64,000 bases of DNA from Arthrobacter sp. zg-Y1171 (GTDB taxonomy: Bacteria > Actinomycetota > Actinomycetes > Actinomycetales > Micrococcaceae): contig NZ_CP104264.1 in the NCBI RefSeq assembly GCF_025244845.1, positions 124,001 to 188,000 of the forward strand. The letters run 5' to 3'. Positions 35,243 through 45,022 of this stretch are shown here, in pieces. Position numbers and translations under genes: made by a program. Position 1 is the stretch's first letter. Every line of letters begins with the position of its first letter. Under the pieces are notes generated by a model that was not told where the DNA came from, made no database searches, and was given only the letters and a program-made list of their open reading frames with translations.

Positions 35243-35850
35243 ACGCCACACCTCGCGCGCTGAACCGTTTCCTGCTTGGGCTTCTTGGGTTCGTGCTGAT
35301 GTGCATCGGCGGAGGGCTGGTGCTCATTTCCGTCTGGCCTGCCGCGGCGCAGGTCTGGCACAGGTTTGCAGCCGACGCCGGACAGGCCATCGACTCAGCG
35401 CTCTCCGCAACGGCACTGCCCGGGGGCGGCGGCAGCTGGATCTGGGTCGCACTTGCCGTGCTTAGCTTCCTGGGCATCGTGCTGATGGCGGTGTGGATGG
35501 CCGGCCAGGGCGGCGGCCGGACGGGAACACTTGTCTCCGAGTACGACGACGACGGCGCCCCCGGCCGGGTCGCGATCAGCGGAACCGTGGCCGAGCAGGC
35601 CCTGCGCACCGCTCTGCAGGACAACCCCGATGTTGCCGCCTCCGCCGTCAGCACGTACTCCGTGAAGGGGCGCAGCGCCCTGCGGGTGCGGATTACCCCG
35701 CGGCAGGGGGCCGCTCCGCACCTGATTGCCGCCGACGCCACCGCGCTGGTGGAAACCCTGGACACCGTCCTCGGACACCAGACCCCGGTGCTGCTGAGCC
35801 TGGAGGCCGGCCGCCGGCTGCGCTTCGGCCGGGAGGACCGGGTCCGCTAG
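35239..35850 (+). CDS. AmaP-like membrane protein of the Asp23 cluster
   Basis: The 203-residue protein has two helices (FLLGLLGFVLMCIGGGLVLI and WIWVALAVLSFLGIVLMAVW) and a cytosolic domain with GRVAISGTVAEQALRTALQD, as in alkaline-shock membrane anchors (AmaP). It would tether Asp23-type proteins at the membrane. GTG start overlapping the previous stop; last gene of the cluster. Confidence 0.75.
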   Translation: MNATPRALNRFLLGLLGFVLMCIGGGLVLISVWPAAAQVWHRFAADAGQAIDSALSATALPGGGGSWIWVALAVLSFLGIVLMAVWMAGQGGGRTGTLVSEYDDDGAPGRVAISGTVAEQALRTALQDNPDVAASAVSTYSVKGRSALRVRITPRQGAAPHLIAADATALVETLDTVLGHQTPVLLSLEAGRRLRFGREDRVR

Positions 35851-35856
35851 GACTGC

Positions 35857-36711
35857 CTAGGAGGCCCGGGCCAACTGCCGGATGGGGATCCACCGCGACG
35901 CCAGCCGGCGGTACGCGGCGGCAGCGCCGGTCATATCGCCGTCGGCCAGGGACTCGATCCCCAGCCGCACATCGGAGGGGGAGTCGTCCGGGAAGACGAG
36001 GTCCGCCACCGGGCCGTAGTCCAGCTCCAGCACGGCGTCCGGATCAAAGACTTCCAGCCAGGCTGTCAGTTCGGCCAGCTCGTCCAGCAGGTCAAGTTCC
36101 GGAGCAGCTATGGCTAAGGCTGCCGAGGCTGCACGCGCCCGGTCAATGCACTGCAGCACCGGCGCGGAGAGCCGGACGGTCTGGACATGCCCGTCATCCT
36201 CCACCACCTCGGTGTGGTCCTCCTCGTGCAGCAGGACAAACCAGCCGAAGGGCACGCCCCAGGTGGCGGAGCGGGTGTGGAGCTTCGCCAGCGAGTCGGC
36301 AAAGGAATCCGGATCCAGCCGCGCCGCGTGGGCCTCGCGGGCCACTTCAGGGACCAGCACGTCCACCAGGGGGCCGCGGATGGACTCGCCCAGGGACTCC
36401 GCCGCCAGGGAAGTGCGCACGGCCAGCTGGTTGGGGCAGTACAACCGGTTGGTGACCCCTTCCTGCGCCGGATAATGCAGCACTCGGACCAGGTCCGTGG
36501 CGTTGTGCGGGAAGGGGTCCGAGACCACCCGGACCAGCCGGCGGACGGCGTCGGTGCGTTCCAGGACCTCGGTTTCGTGGCGTCCGCGGGCGCGCTGCTC
36601 CATGATTGCCAGCTGCTGGCTGTCATCAAAGGCGTCCAGCGGTTCGTAGACGCGGAGGTAGGAGACAAACGGGAAGGTGCGGTACAGCGACTGCTGCGGA
36701 TGCCGCGCCAC
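35857..36711 (-). CDS. Conserved actinobacterial protein of unknown function
   Basis: The 284-residue protein starts ARHPQQSLYRTFPFVSYLRV and has no recognisable catalytic motif; the central WGVPFGWFVLLHEEDHTEVV and the acidic PELDLLDELAELTAWLEVFD stand out. It is soluble and has no signal peptide. The GTG at 36711 lies 2 bp after the xth stop, so it is probably co-translated with xth, although a role in DNA repair is only inferred from position. Confidence 0.75.
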   Translation of the reverse strand: MARHPQQSLYRTFPFVSYLRVYEPLDAFDDSQQLAIMEQRARGRHETEVLERTDAVRRLVRVVSDPFPHNATDLVRVLHYPAQEGVTNRLYCPNQLAVRTSLAAESLGESIRGPLVDVLVPEVAREAHAARLDPDSFADSLAKLHTRSATWGVPFGWFVLLHEEDHTEVVEDDGHVQTVRLSAPVLQCIDRARAASAALAIAAPELDLLDELAELTAWLEVFDPDAVLELDYGPVADLVFPDDSPSDVRLGIESLADGDMTGAAAAYRRLASRWIPIRQLARAS

Positions 36712-36713
36712 GG

Positions 36714-37517
36714 CTAGTCCAGTTCCACAATCACGGGTGCGTGGTCCGAAGCGCCCTTGCCCTTGCGTTCTTCCCGGTCGATCACGGCACCGGTCACGCG
36801 CTTGGCCAGGGCCGGGGAGCCCAGGACGAAGTCGATGCGCATACCCTGGCGCTTGGGGAACCGCAGCTGGGTGTAGTCCCAATAGGTGTAGACGCCGGGG
36901 CCGGGATGGAAAGGCCGGACGACGTCGGTGAACCCGGCGTCAAGGAACTCGTTGAAGGCCTGCCGCTCGGGTTCGGTGACGTGCGTGGCATTCTGGGCGC
37001 GGAACCAGTCGATGTCCCAGACATCGTCATCTTCCGGGGCAATGTTCCAGTCACCCATCAGGGCCAGTTCCAGGGACGGATCCTTGGTGATCCACTCCGC
37101 CGCGTGGTCCTTGAGCGTCTTGAGCCACTGCAGCTTGTAGGGCATGTGCGGATCATCCACGGCGCGGCCGTTGGGTACGTACAGGCTCCACACCCGCACG
37201 CCGCCGCAGGTGGCACCTATGGCGCGGGCCTCGGCCACGGTGGTTTCTTCGGTCTTGCCGAACATCGGCTGGTCCGGGAAGGTGCGTTCGACGTCGTCGA
37301 GCCCCACGCGGGACGCGATGGCCACACCGTTCCACTGGCTCAGCCCGAAGTGCGCCACCTCGTAACCGTTCTTTTCGAACAGCTCCCAGGGGAAGTTGTC
37401 GTCCTTCGCCTTGGTTTCCTGAATGGCAAGGACGTCGACGTCGGAGCGCTGCAGCCAGGCCTCAATGCGGTCGGCTCGGGCGCGGATGGAGTTCACGTTC
37501 CAGGTAGCTATCTTCAC
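36714..37517 (-). CDS. xth: Exodeoxyribonuclease III / AP endonuclease
   Basis: Base-excision repair nuclease that cuts at abasic sites and removes 3' blocking groups. The 267-residue protein has all ExoIII blocks: IATWNVNSIRARADRIEAWL, LAIQETKAKDDNFP, LMGDWNIAPEDDDVWD, RIDFVLGSPALAKRV and SDHAPVIVEL. The GTG start lies 6 nt after TAACGT, so the mRNA is probably leaderless. The frame ends 2 bp before the next gene. Confidence 0.95.
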   Translation of the reverse strand: MKIATWNVNSIRARADRIEAWLQRSDVDVLAIQETKAKDDNFPWELFEKNGYEVAHFGLSQWNGVAIASRVGLDDVERTFPDQPMFGKTEETTVAEARAIGATCGGVRVWSLYVPNGRAVDDPHMPYKLQWLKTLKDHAAEWITKDPSLELALMGDWNIAPEDDDVWDIDWFRAQNATHVTEPERQAFNEFLDAGFTDVVRPFHPGPGVYTYWDYTQLRFPKRQGMRIDFVLGSPALAKRVTGAVIDREERKGKGASDHAPVIVELD

Positions 37518-37574
37518 ACTGCTACGTTACCGAATCCCGTCCGGCTCCACACTGCGCCCCGCGCCACACGGGGT

Positions 37575-37604
37575 AAGCGGGCGGTATGGACGGACCGCCC
37601 GCTT
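37575..37604. terminator. Terminator after nadE
   Basis: AAGCGGGCGGT and ACCGCCCGCTT are perfect 11-bp arms around an 8-nt loop, 29 bp beyond the nadE stop on the minus strand and upstream of xth. Confidence 0.75.
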
Positions 37605-37632
37605 AGAAGGGTGCACGCCACGGAAGCTGACG

Positions 37633-38454
37633 CTATTTCCACCAGGTGTCGGAAACGGTGACCGGTACGGTGCGTTTGTGCCGGGTCATCACAAAGCGTG
37701 CCTCGATCTTTTCGGCGTCTTCGGCAGGCGTGTCCCCGCCTTCCAGATAGCCGTCGATGGTGTCGTAGCTCAGGCCCAATTCGGTTTCGTCGGTCTGGCC
37801 GGGCTTGTCATCCAGCAGATCCGCGGTGGGCGCCTTGGCGATGAGCGTTTCCGGGGCGCCCAGCTCGGCCAGCAGGGCCCGGTTCTGACGCTTGTCCAGG
37901 CCGGAAAGGGGCAGGAGATCCGCGCCGCCGTCGCCGAACTTCGTGAAGAAACCCGTGACGGACTCGGCGGCGTGGTCGGTGCCGATCACCAGCAGGTTGT
38001 GCTGGCCGGCCATTGCGTACTGCGCGGTCATGCGTACCCGTGCCTTGATGTTGCCCTTGTTGAAGTCGGTAATTTTCTCGCCGGTCATCTTCACGTATTC
38101 GTCTTCGAAGCCGTCCACTGCCGGTCCGACGTTGTAGACCAGGGACTTGGACGGCGCGATGAACTCGAGCGCTGCCTGGGCGTCCGCTTCGTCATGCTGG
38201 ACCCGATACGGCAGTCGGAGGGCAATGAACTCCGCGTCGGTGCCCTCGGCTTTCAGCTCGTCCACGGCCAGCTGGGCAAGCTTGCCCGCAAGCGTGGAAT
38301 CCACGCCGCCGCTGATGCCCAGGACGTACCCCTTGGAGTGTGAGGCGTGCAGATAGTCCTTGAGGAAGTCCACCCGGCGGCGGATTTCCGCGGCCGCATC
38401 AATGGTGGGCTGAACTCCCAGTTCGGCAATGATTTCCGCTTGTAGTTTCCGCAT
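37633..38454 (-). CDS. nadE: Ammonia-dependent NAD+ synthetase
   Basis: Amidates deamido-NAD with ammonia and ATP to finish NAD synthesis. The 273-residue chain has the PP-loop [60 protein letters not shown] and [13 protein letters not shown]. Length matches the E. coli-type short form with no glutaminase domain. TAGGCT ends 7 nt before the ATG, predicting a leaderless mRNA. Divergent from pyrE. Confidence 0.95.
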   Translation of the reverse strand: MRKLQAEIIAELGVQPTIDAAAEIRRRVDFLKDYLHASHSKGYVLGISGGVDSTLAGKLAQLAVDELKAEGTDAEFIALRLPYRVQHDEADAQAALEFIAPSKSLVYNVGPAVDGFEDEYVKMTGEKITDFNKGNIKARVRMTAQYAMAGQHNLLVIGTDHAAESVTGFFTKFGDGGADLLPLSGLDKRQNRALLAELGAPETLIAKAPTADLLDDKPGQTDETELGLSYDTIDGYLEGGDTPAEDAEKIEARFVMTRHKRTVPVTVSDTWWK

Positions 38455-38607
38455 GGATCACAGCCTATATCCGACGGTCCCGCCGTGCCCGGGAACGGCC
38501 GCGCGAGTTGCGCCGCCGCAGGCCCGGGTTGTCCGAATCGACCGGCGCCACATTCGCATAAGGGACCAAAGCCCTGTCCTGCCGGTGCCCGTAGCTAGGA
38601 TTGAGCC

Positions 38608-39177
38608 ATGACTTCGCCCGCAATCGCCCCGTCCCGCGCCCGGCTGCTCGAACTGATCATGGAGCTGGCGGTGGTGCGGGGCAAAGTGGTGCTTTCCTCC
38701 GGCGCCGAGGCGGATTACTACATTGACCTGCGCCGCGTCACGCTGCAGCACGAAGCGTCGGTGCTGGTCGGTGACGTGATGCTGGAACTGCTGGACAGCG
38801 CGGGCATTGAGTTCACCAACGCCGGCGGACTGACCATGGGCGCGGACCCGGTGGGCACCGCCGTTATGCATGCGGCCACCCGCGCCGGCCGCGCCGTGGA
38901 CGCCTTTGTTGTCCGCAAGGCACAGAAGTCCTACGGCATGGGCCGCCAGGTGGAAGGCCCCGACGTCGCCGGCCGCAACGTGGTGGTCCTGGAAGACACG
39001 TCCACTACCGGCGGGTCGGCGCTGACCGCCGTCGAGGGCGTGCGCAACGCCGGAGGCAACGTGGTGGCCGTGGCAGTGATCGTGGACCGGGACACCGGAG
39101 CGAAGGAACGCATCGAGGCCGAGGCTGGCGTTCCCTATCTGTTTGCGTTCGGCAAGGATGAGCTCGGGCTCGGATAG
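38608..39177 (+). CDS. pyrE: Orotate phosphoribosyltransferase
   Basis: Joins orotate and PRPP to give OMP in pyrimidine synthesis. The 189-residue chain shows KVVLSSGAEADYYIDLRRV, GLTMGADPVGTAVMHAA, FVVRKAQKSYGMGRQVEG and the PRPP motif VVVLEDTSTTGGSAL. TAGGAT ends 6 nt before the ATG (leaderless type). It overlaps or abuts the downstream hydrolase gene. Confidence 0.93.
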   Translation: MTSPAIAPSRARLLELIMELAVVRGKVVLSSGAEADYYIDLRRVTLQHEASVLVGDVMLELLDSAGIEFTNAGGLTMGADPVGTAVMHAATRAGRAVDAFVVRKAQKSYGMGRQVEGPDVAGRNVVVLEDTSTTGGSALTAVEGVRNAGGNVVAVAVIVDRDTGAKERIEAEAGVPYLFAFGKDELGLG

Positions 39178-39205
39178 CCGCAGCAACCGCCGCGGCACCG
39201 GTTCG

Positions 39206-40486
39206 ATGGAACCGGCACCTCCCGATCCGAGGGAACTCCTTCGGACCACGGCAGACCTGCACCGGGTATCCCGGCGCCGCTTCCTGGCCGGTTCGCTGGC
39301 GGGGATTGTGCTCAGCACCGATCTTGTGGTCACCGACCGCGTCCAGCACTACCGTGAAGAGCTGGAAATCCTGCGCGTGCCCGACGACGACGCCGAACGC
39401 CGGTTTCCGCATGCCATGTGGTTCCTGTTCCCCGGCTACAAGACCAGCTGGGAGGAAACCGGCTGGCTCCTGCGCTCCCTGCGCCCGGCCCTGGCCACGC
39501 GGGGACAGCTCGCCGGGATCGGGTATTCCAACAGGGGTTTGAAGGTCCCGGCAATCCTGGAGGCGGTGCATGCATCCATCCGGGAACACTCGCTGACGCG
39601 TGTCTACTTCTACGGGCACAGCTTCGGCGGGATGCTGGCGGTGCAGGTGGCCGCCGGGCTGGCCAGCCGGGGCGTCGCCGTCGACCTGATTGTCCTGGAC
39701 TCCAGCCCGTCGGGCCGGAATGCCGTCCGCGACCAGGCCATGTTCAAGGGAGCGGTGTTCCTGTACGACAACGGCTACCGGATCACCACCGGGCTGCGCG
39801 GCGGTTACGAACTGGGGGAGCGCATGCTGCACAGGAATGAACGGTCCTGGCGGACGGTCGCGGAACAAACCCTGGAACAGCTTTCGCCGCTGGCCCCGTC
39901 CAGCCGGCTTATCCAGTCCCAGGCGTCCTACATCTACCACTTCACGGCTCCCCGGTTTTCGGGATCGCTGGGCGGGACGAAGCTGGCATTCATCGGAAAC
40001 CCGGAGGACCAAACGGTGGACTACGGCACGGCCCGGGCCGGCTGGGAGGCAGCGTTCCCGGAGAACCTGCTGACCAGCTCGCTGGTCACCGAAGGAGCCC
40101 GTCCGGCCCACGCCAGCCCGCAGTGGAACCCCGCGGTCTATGAGGACATAGTGCTGGAAGTGCACCGCTCTTCGACCCGCCAGGACCCTCGGGAGGTCTC
40201 CGGGCGGAGGAATAACCCCGCCCGGCCAGGTTCCGGGAGTCCTCAGATGGTGTTGATCAGGTCCGCGACGGAGTTCATGATCTGCGTGGGCCGGAACGGA
40301 TACCGGTTGATGTCCTCGCGCTGGGTGATGCCGCTGAGCACCAGCACCGTGTGCAGTCCCGCCTCGATGCCTGCCACGATGTCGGTATCCATCCGGTCGC
40401 CGATCATGGCCGTGGTTTCGGAGTGGGCGTCGATCTTGCGCATCGCGGACCGGAACATCATCGGGTTCGGCTTGCCGACAATGTAG
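39206..40486 (+). CDS. Tat-exported alpha/beta hydrolase with read-through tail
   Basis: The protein begins with a twin-arginine signal (VSRRRFLAGSLAGIVLST), then an alpha/beta-hydrolase fold with nucleophile elbow YFYGHSFGGMLAVQVA (Ser near residue 147). Catalytic Asp and His are not certain. The hydrolase fold seems to end near 40200; the frame then continues 81 codons antisense through the convergent HAD gene, giving a low-quality tail, so the natural stop may be lost. The ATG at 39206 was chosen; one at 39158 is possible. Confidence 0.7.
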   Translation: MEPAPPDPRELLRTTADLHRVSRRRFLAGSLAGIVLSTDLVVTDRVQHYREELEILRVPDDDAERRFPHAMWFLFPGYKTSWEETGWLLRSLRPALATRGQLAGIGYSNRGLKVPAILEAVHASIREHSLTRVYFYGHSFGGMLAVQVAAGLASRGVAVDLIVLDSSPSGRNAVRDQAMFKGAVFLYDNGYRITTGLRGGYELGERMLHRNERSWRTVAEQTLEQLSPLAPSSRLIQSQASYIYHFTAPRFSGSLGGTKLAFIGNPEDQTVDYGTARAGWEAAFPENLLTSSLVTEGARPAHASPQWNPAVYEDIVLEVHRSSTRQDPREVSGRRNNPARPGSGSPQMVLIRSATEFMICVGRNGYRLMSSRWVMPLSTSTVCSPASMPATMSVSIRSPIMAVVSEWASILRIADRNIIGFGLPTM

Positions 40487-41034
40487 GGCTCCATCTTGGT
40501 GGCCGCCGTGATCAGTGCGGCGATGGCGCCGGTGGCCGGGAGCGGTCCCTCCTGCGAAGGACCCGTGACGTCCGGGTTGGTGGCAATGAAACGGGCGCCG
40601 TCCAGGATGAGCCGGATCGCCTTGGTGATGGTGCCAAAGGAATAGGTGCGGGTCTCGCCCAGCACCACATAGTCCGGAGTGGTGTCGGTGAGGATCATGC
40701 CTGCCTCATGCAGCGCCGTCGTCAATCCGGCCTCGCCCACCACGAAGCAGCGCCCCGGAGTGCCGGAGTTCTTCACCTGGTCCTTGAGGAACTCTGCCGT
40801 GGCCAGCGCGGAGGTCCAGAGGTTTTCTTCCGGCACCTCCAGCCCCGAGGCACGCAGGCGTGCGGCAAGGTCCCGCGGGGTGTAGATGGAGTTGTTGGTC
40901 AGCACCAGGAACCGCTTGGAGGTGGAGACCCAGCGCTCAATCAGCTCAGCGGCACCGGGGATGGGGTGGTTTTCGTGAACCAGGACCCCGTCCATGTCCG
41001 TCAGCCAGCATTCAATGTTCTCGTTTTCGCCCAC
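40243..41034 (-). CDS. HAD-IIA family sugar-phosphatase (NagD-like)
   Basis: The 263-residue enzyme has the HAD nucleophile motif WLTDMDGVLVHENHPIPGA, motif II FLVLTNNSIYTPRDLAARL, the Lys of GKPNPMMFRSAM and the acidic motif MIGDRMDTDIVAGIEAGLHTV, as in NagD-type phosphatases acting on phosphorylated sugars or nucleotides. The GTG start has GGGAG upstream. Its last 244 bp overlap the tail of the convergent hydrolase frame. Confidence 0.92.
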   Translation of the reverse strand: MGENENIECWLTDMDGVLVHENHPIPGAAELIERWVSTSKRFLVLTNNSIYTPRDLAARLRASGLEVPEENLWTSALATAEFLKDQVKNSGTPGRCFVVGEAGLTTALHEAGMILTDTTPDYVVLGETRTYSFGTITKAIRLILDGARFIATNPDVTGPSQEGPLPATGAIAALITAATKMEPYIVGKPNPMMFRSAMRKIDAHSETTAMIGDRMDTDIVAGIEAGLHTVLVLSGITQREDINRYPFRPTQIMNSVADLINTI

Positions 41035-41155
41035 GGTCTCCCATTTCTCGCATACTGCATTACTGCCTCGCCTTACAGCGCGCCGCGCGGCCTTGGAACC
41101 TGTCCCGGAGGCGCCGGAAGCGGGCGTTGCCAGTCTTTCACCTTAGGCTGGAAGG

Positions 41156-41827
41156 GTGATAGACAGCCCCGAAGAAGTCAGCAATGACACCGTAGATGAA
41201 GCCGCCGCACCGTTGCATCAGGTGGGTGTGGGTCCCTGGGAGGGGCCGCTGCCGGAAGGGGATCACTGGGATCCTGAACTGCTGGCCAACGGGGACGCAC
41301 GCAACGTGGTGGACGAATACCGTTACTGGAAGCATGACGCGATCGTGGCGGACCTGGACACCCGGCGGCATCCGTTCCACGTGGCCATCGAGAACTGGCA
41401 GCACGATTTCAACATCGGCACAGTGGTGCGCACGGCCAACGCCTTTATGGCGAAGGAAGTGCACATCATCGGACGACGCCGGTGGAACCGCCGCGGTGCC
41501 ATGGTCACCGACCGCTACCAGCACATCCGCAACCACCCCACCGTTGAGGACTTTGTGCAGTGGGCCCGCAGCGAAGGCCTGCACATCATTGGAATCGACA
41601 ACTTCCCGGACTCGGTGCCGCTGGAAACCTACGAACTCCCGGAAAACTGCGTGCTGGTCTTCGGCCAGGAGGGGCCCGGGCTGAGCCCGGAAGTCCACGC
41701 CGCAGCGGACGCCACCCTGTCGATTGCCCAGTTCGGCTCCACCCGTTCCATCAACGCCGGCTCCGCCGCCGCCATCGCGATGCATGGCTGGATCCGCCGG
41801 CATGTGTTCGGCCAGAAGGTGGGCTAG
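41156..41827 (+). CDS. TrmH/SpoU family RNA 2'-O-methyltransferase
   Basis: The 223-residue protein has the three SPOUT motifs: HFNIGTVVRTANAFM analogue (DFNIGTVVRTANAF), VFGQEGPGLSPEV, and SIAQFGSTRSINAGSAAAIAM at the knot. It methylates ribose 2'-OH of tRNA or rRNA with SAM; which one is not determinable. TAGGCT ends 6 nt before the GTG start, predicting a leaderless mRNA. Confidence 0.9.
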   Translation: MIDSPEEVSNDTVDEAAAPLHQVGVGPWEGPLPEGDHWDPELLANGDARNVVDEYRYWKHDAIVADLDTRRHPFHVAIENWQHDFNIGTVVRTANAFMAKEVHIIGRRRWNRRGAMVTDRYQHIRNHPTVEDFVQWARSEGLHIIGIDNFPDSVPLETYELPENCVLVFGQEGPGLSPEVHAAADATLSIAQFGSTRSINAGSAAAIAMHGWIRRHVFGQKVG

Positions 41828-41894
41828 CAGCGCACCCCGGAAACCGGCGTCGTAATCCGGCGCCGGTACCTGATGCCGCAGGGACACTTGTGGC

Positions 41895-41900
41895 TAGGAT
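41895..41900 (+). promoter_or_regulatory. -10 box of fbaA
   Basis: TAGGAT lies 52 bp upstream of the fbaA ATG, and a small hairpin (AGGGC/GCCCT, 41915-41929) sits in the leader. No clear -35 box is seen. Confidence 0.35.
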
Positions 41901-41952
41901 GTAAGGAGCCAACGAGGGCTGAAGGCCCTGCCGTATCGACCTTGGAGTCAGC

Positions 41953-42971
<1,019 letters not shown>

Positions 42972-42972
<1 letters not shown>

Positions 42973-43394
42973 TGTCAGACGAATTCCGCAAGAACCTGCT
43001 CGGCCCCGACGCCACCTATCTCCCCGAGGAGACCGACGTCGTCGCCCGCATGGATGCCGGTGACGAACCGGTGGACCTCGCAGCGCAGTTCCCCACTTCC
43101 TCGCAGGTGTGGGCCGCGCTCGCGGATGAGGCGTTCGAGGAGGGTCGGAACATCGAGTCCTACGCCTACGCCCGGGTGGGGTACCACCGGGGACTGGATT
43201 CCCTGCGCCGTGCCGGCTGGCGCGGCGTCGGCCCCATCCCGTGGTCGCACGTGCCCAACCGCGGTTTCCTGCGCTCGCTGTACGCGCTGGGCCGCGCGGC
43301 TGCGGCCATCGGGGAGACCGAGGAAGTGGACCGGATCCGCAAGTTCCTGGACGATTCCGATCCGCAGGCCAAGGCAGCTATCGAAAGCCTGTAG
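42972..43394 (+). CDS. DUF3151 family protein
   Basis: The 140-residue protein follows fbaA as in many actinobacteria. It has the family pattern FPTSSQVWAALADEAFEEGR, YAYARVGYHRGLDSLRRAGW and GWRGVGPIPWSHVPNRGFLR. It is all-helical and soluble, and its function is unknown; the conserved linkage to aldolase suggests a role near central metabolism. Translationally coupled to fbaA. Confidence 0.9.
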
Positions 43395-43416
43395 GCTCCT
43401 CGGCTTCACCACAACG

Positions 43417-43449
43417 ACGGCGGTTCCCCGGTTTTCCGGGGGCCGCCGT
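43417..43449 (+). terminator. Terminator of the fbaA operon
   Basis: ACGGCGG/CCGCCGT with an inner CCCCGG/CCGGGG forms a 13-bp stem 22 bp after the DUF3151 stop; no clear T-run follows. Confidence 0.75.
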
Positions 43450-43562
43450 TCTGGCGCCTGCGGTTCCTTTCTGGCCCTGCCGGGATGCCCTTGCGGGGCC
43501 GGGCCTCCCGGTACCCGGGTGCACACGCCTACGCTGGAAGCCGCTCGAAAGGTGGACAGCGC

Positions 43563-44186
43563 ATGGAAAAGTTCGACCTGAAACGCTCCTACCCCGAGCT
43601 CTATTCGCCCGGCGGCCGGGACTTCACGTTGGTGGACGTGCCGATCATGCACTACCTCGCCGTCGACGGGCACGGTGACCCCAACACCTCGCCCGAATAC
43701 ACCCGGGCCCTTGAGCGCCTCTATCCGGTGGCGTATTCACTGAAGTTCGCCTCGAAGGATGAGCTGGAGGCGGACTTTACGGTCGGCCCGCTGGAAGGTT
43801 TGTGGCGTGCCGAGGATCCGGAGGCCTTTAGCCGCCGCGACAAGGGCTCCTGGGACTGGACCATGCTCATTGCGCAGCCGGAGTGGATCACTCCGGAAAT
43901 GGTGGACGCGGCTGTTGCTTCGGTCGCCGCCAAGAAAGAGGTTCCCGGGCTGGACCAGGTGCGGTTGCTGACGCTCACGGAGGGTCTCGCGGCGCAGATC
44001 CTGTACATCGGACCCTACGACGACGAGGGTCCGGTCCTGGCCCGGCTGCACGGCTCCTGGATGCCCGAGCGAGGGCTGACCTTCAACGGCGACCACCACG
44101 AGGTGTACCTCAGCGACCCGAGGCGGGCGGCTCCGGAGAAACTACGGACGGTTCTGCGCCAGCCGGTCCGTAGCATCGAACTCTGA
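43563..44186 (+). CDS. GyrI-like small-molecule-binding domain protein
   Basis: The 207-residue protein is a stand-alone GyrI-like (SOUL/BtrG/AraC-effector type) domain: FTLVDVPIMHYLAVDGHGDP, YPVAYSLKFASKDELEADFT, PLEGLWRAEDPEAF and AQILYIGPYDDEGPVLARL. Such proteins bind small hydrophobic cations or gyrase; the ligand is unknown. AAAGGTGG precedes the ATG, and TACGCT lies further upstream. Confidence 0.85.
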   Translation: MEKFDLKRSYPELYSPGGRDFTLVDVPIMHYLAVDGHGDPNTSPEYTRALERLYPVAYSLKFASKDELEADFTVGPLEGLWRAEDPEAFSRRDKGSWDWTMLIAQPEWITPEMVDAAVASVAAKKEVPGLDQVRLLTLTEGLAAQILYIGPYDDEGPVLARLHGSWMPERGLTFNGDHHEVYLSDPRRAAPEKLRTVLRQPVRSIEL

Positions 44187-44290
44187 GTTAGAGCGGTTTT
44201 CGGCCGGCTTCCGACAGGCAGACCAGCGCGGCCAAAAAGTCGATGCCTCATGCCGGGCACTTTTCCGGTCAGCAGGACGGCAGCGCAGCT

Positions 44291-44998
44291 TCAGGGAACC
44301 ATCGCGGCGTACACCACGAAGTTGTCGTCGAAGCGGCCCGTTTTGGGATCGTAGCCATCGCAGGTAATCAGGCGGAGTTCCGGCCCGGCAGTGTTGCCGT
44401 ACACCTGTGACGTGGGGAAGTTGTCCTTGGGATACTGCTCGCCGCTGAGCACCGTGAAAACGGCCGTGCTGCCGTCTTCCCGGACCACCTCAATCCGGTC
44501 GCCGGGGGAGAGCCGGCGGAGGTTGGCGAAAATCCCGGGACCACCTCCCTCGGCATTCACATGGCCAAGCAGCACGGCCGGACCCGTTTCGCCCGGGGTT
44601 GGGGAATGCTCGTACCAGCCGGCGGGTGAACCCGGTTTGCCCGGAGGGACCTGCAGTGCGCCGTCGTCGTCCAGGCCCAGGCGGATAAGTCTCGACGACG
44701 CCCCGATCGAAGGGATGCGCAACGTCGCCGGTGAGGATTCCGGCAGTCCCGCGCTCTGGACGTTCGATGGGGAGGGCGCCGCGGCAGGTGGTAGCGACGG
44801 CGACGGCGACGGCGGCGCGGGTACCGGTACGGCCGTTTCCGGGGCGGTCCGTGCAGAGGCAGTTGGAGCCGGGACAAGGGCTGTTGCTGCAGCGTTACGG
44901 ACGCTTACGGGACCGGCGCTGCCGGCCCCTGCGAGGAGAAGTGCGGCCGCCGCAGCCGCACCAAGGCTTCTGCGGCGGCCGCCCGGAGTTTTCCTCAT
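44291..44998 (-). CDS. Class F sortase
   Basis: The 235-residue protein has an N-terminal signal helix (LGAAAAAALLLAGAGSAG), a long Pro/Ala linker (about 45-85), then the sortase barrel: STPGETGPAVLLGHVNAEG analogue with the catalytic His (LLGHV), and LRLITCDGYDP with the catalytic Cys, followed by the Arg of TGRFDDN. Class F sortases attach proteins to actinobacterial cell walls. It lies next to the excalibur-domain gene, a possible functional partner, although that protein has no LPxTG motif. Confidence 0.88.
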   Translation of the reverse strand: MRKTPGGRRRSLGAAAAAALLLAGAGSAGPVSVRNAAATALVPAPTASARTAPETAVPVPAPPSPSPSLPPAAAPSPSNVQSAGLPESSPATLRIPSIGASSRLIRLGLDDDGALQVPPGKPGSPAGWYEHSPTPGETGPAVLLGHVNAEGGGPGIFANLRRLSPGDRIEVVREDGSTAVFTVLSGEQYPKDNFPTSQVYGNTAGPELRLITCDGYDPKTGRFDDNFVVYAAMVP

Positions 44999-45022
44999 CT
45001 CGATCCGGTCACCGGGATCCGC

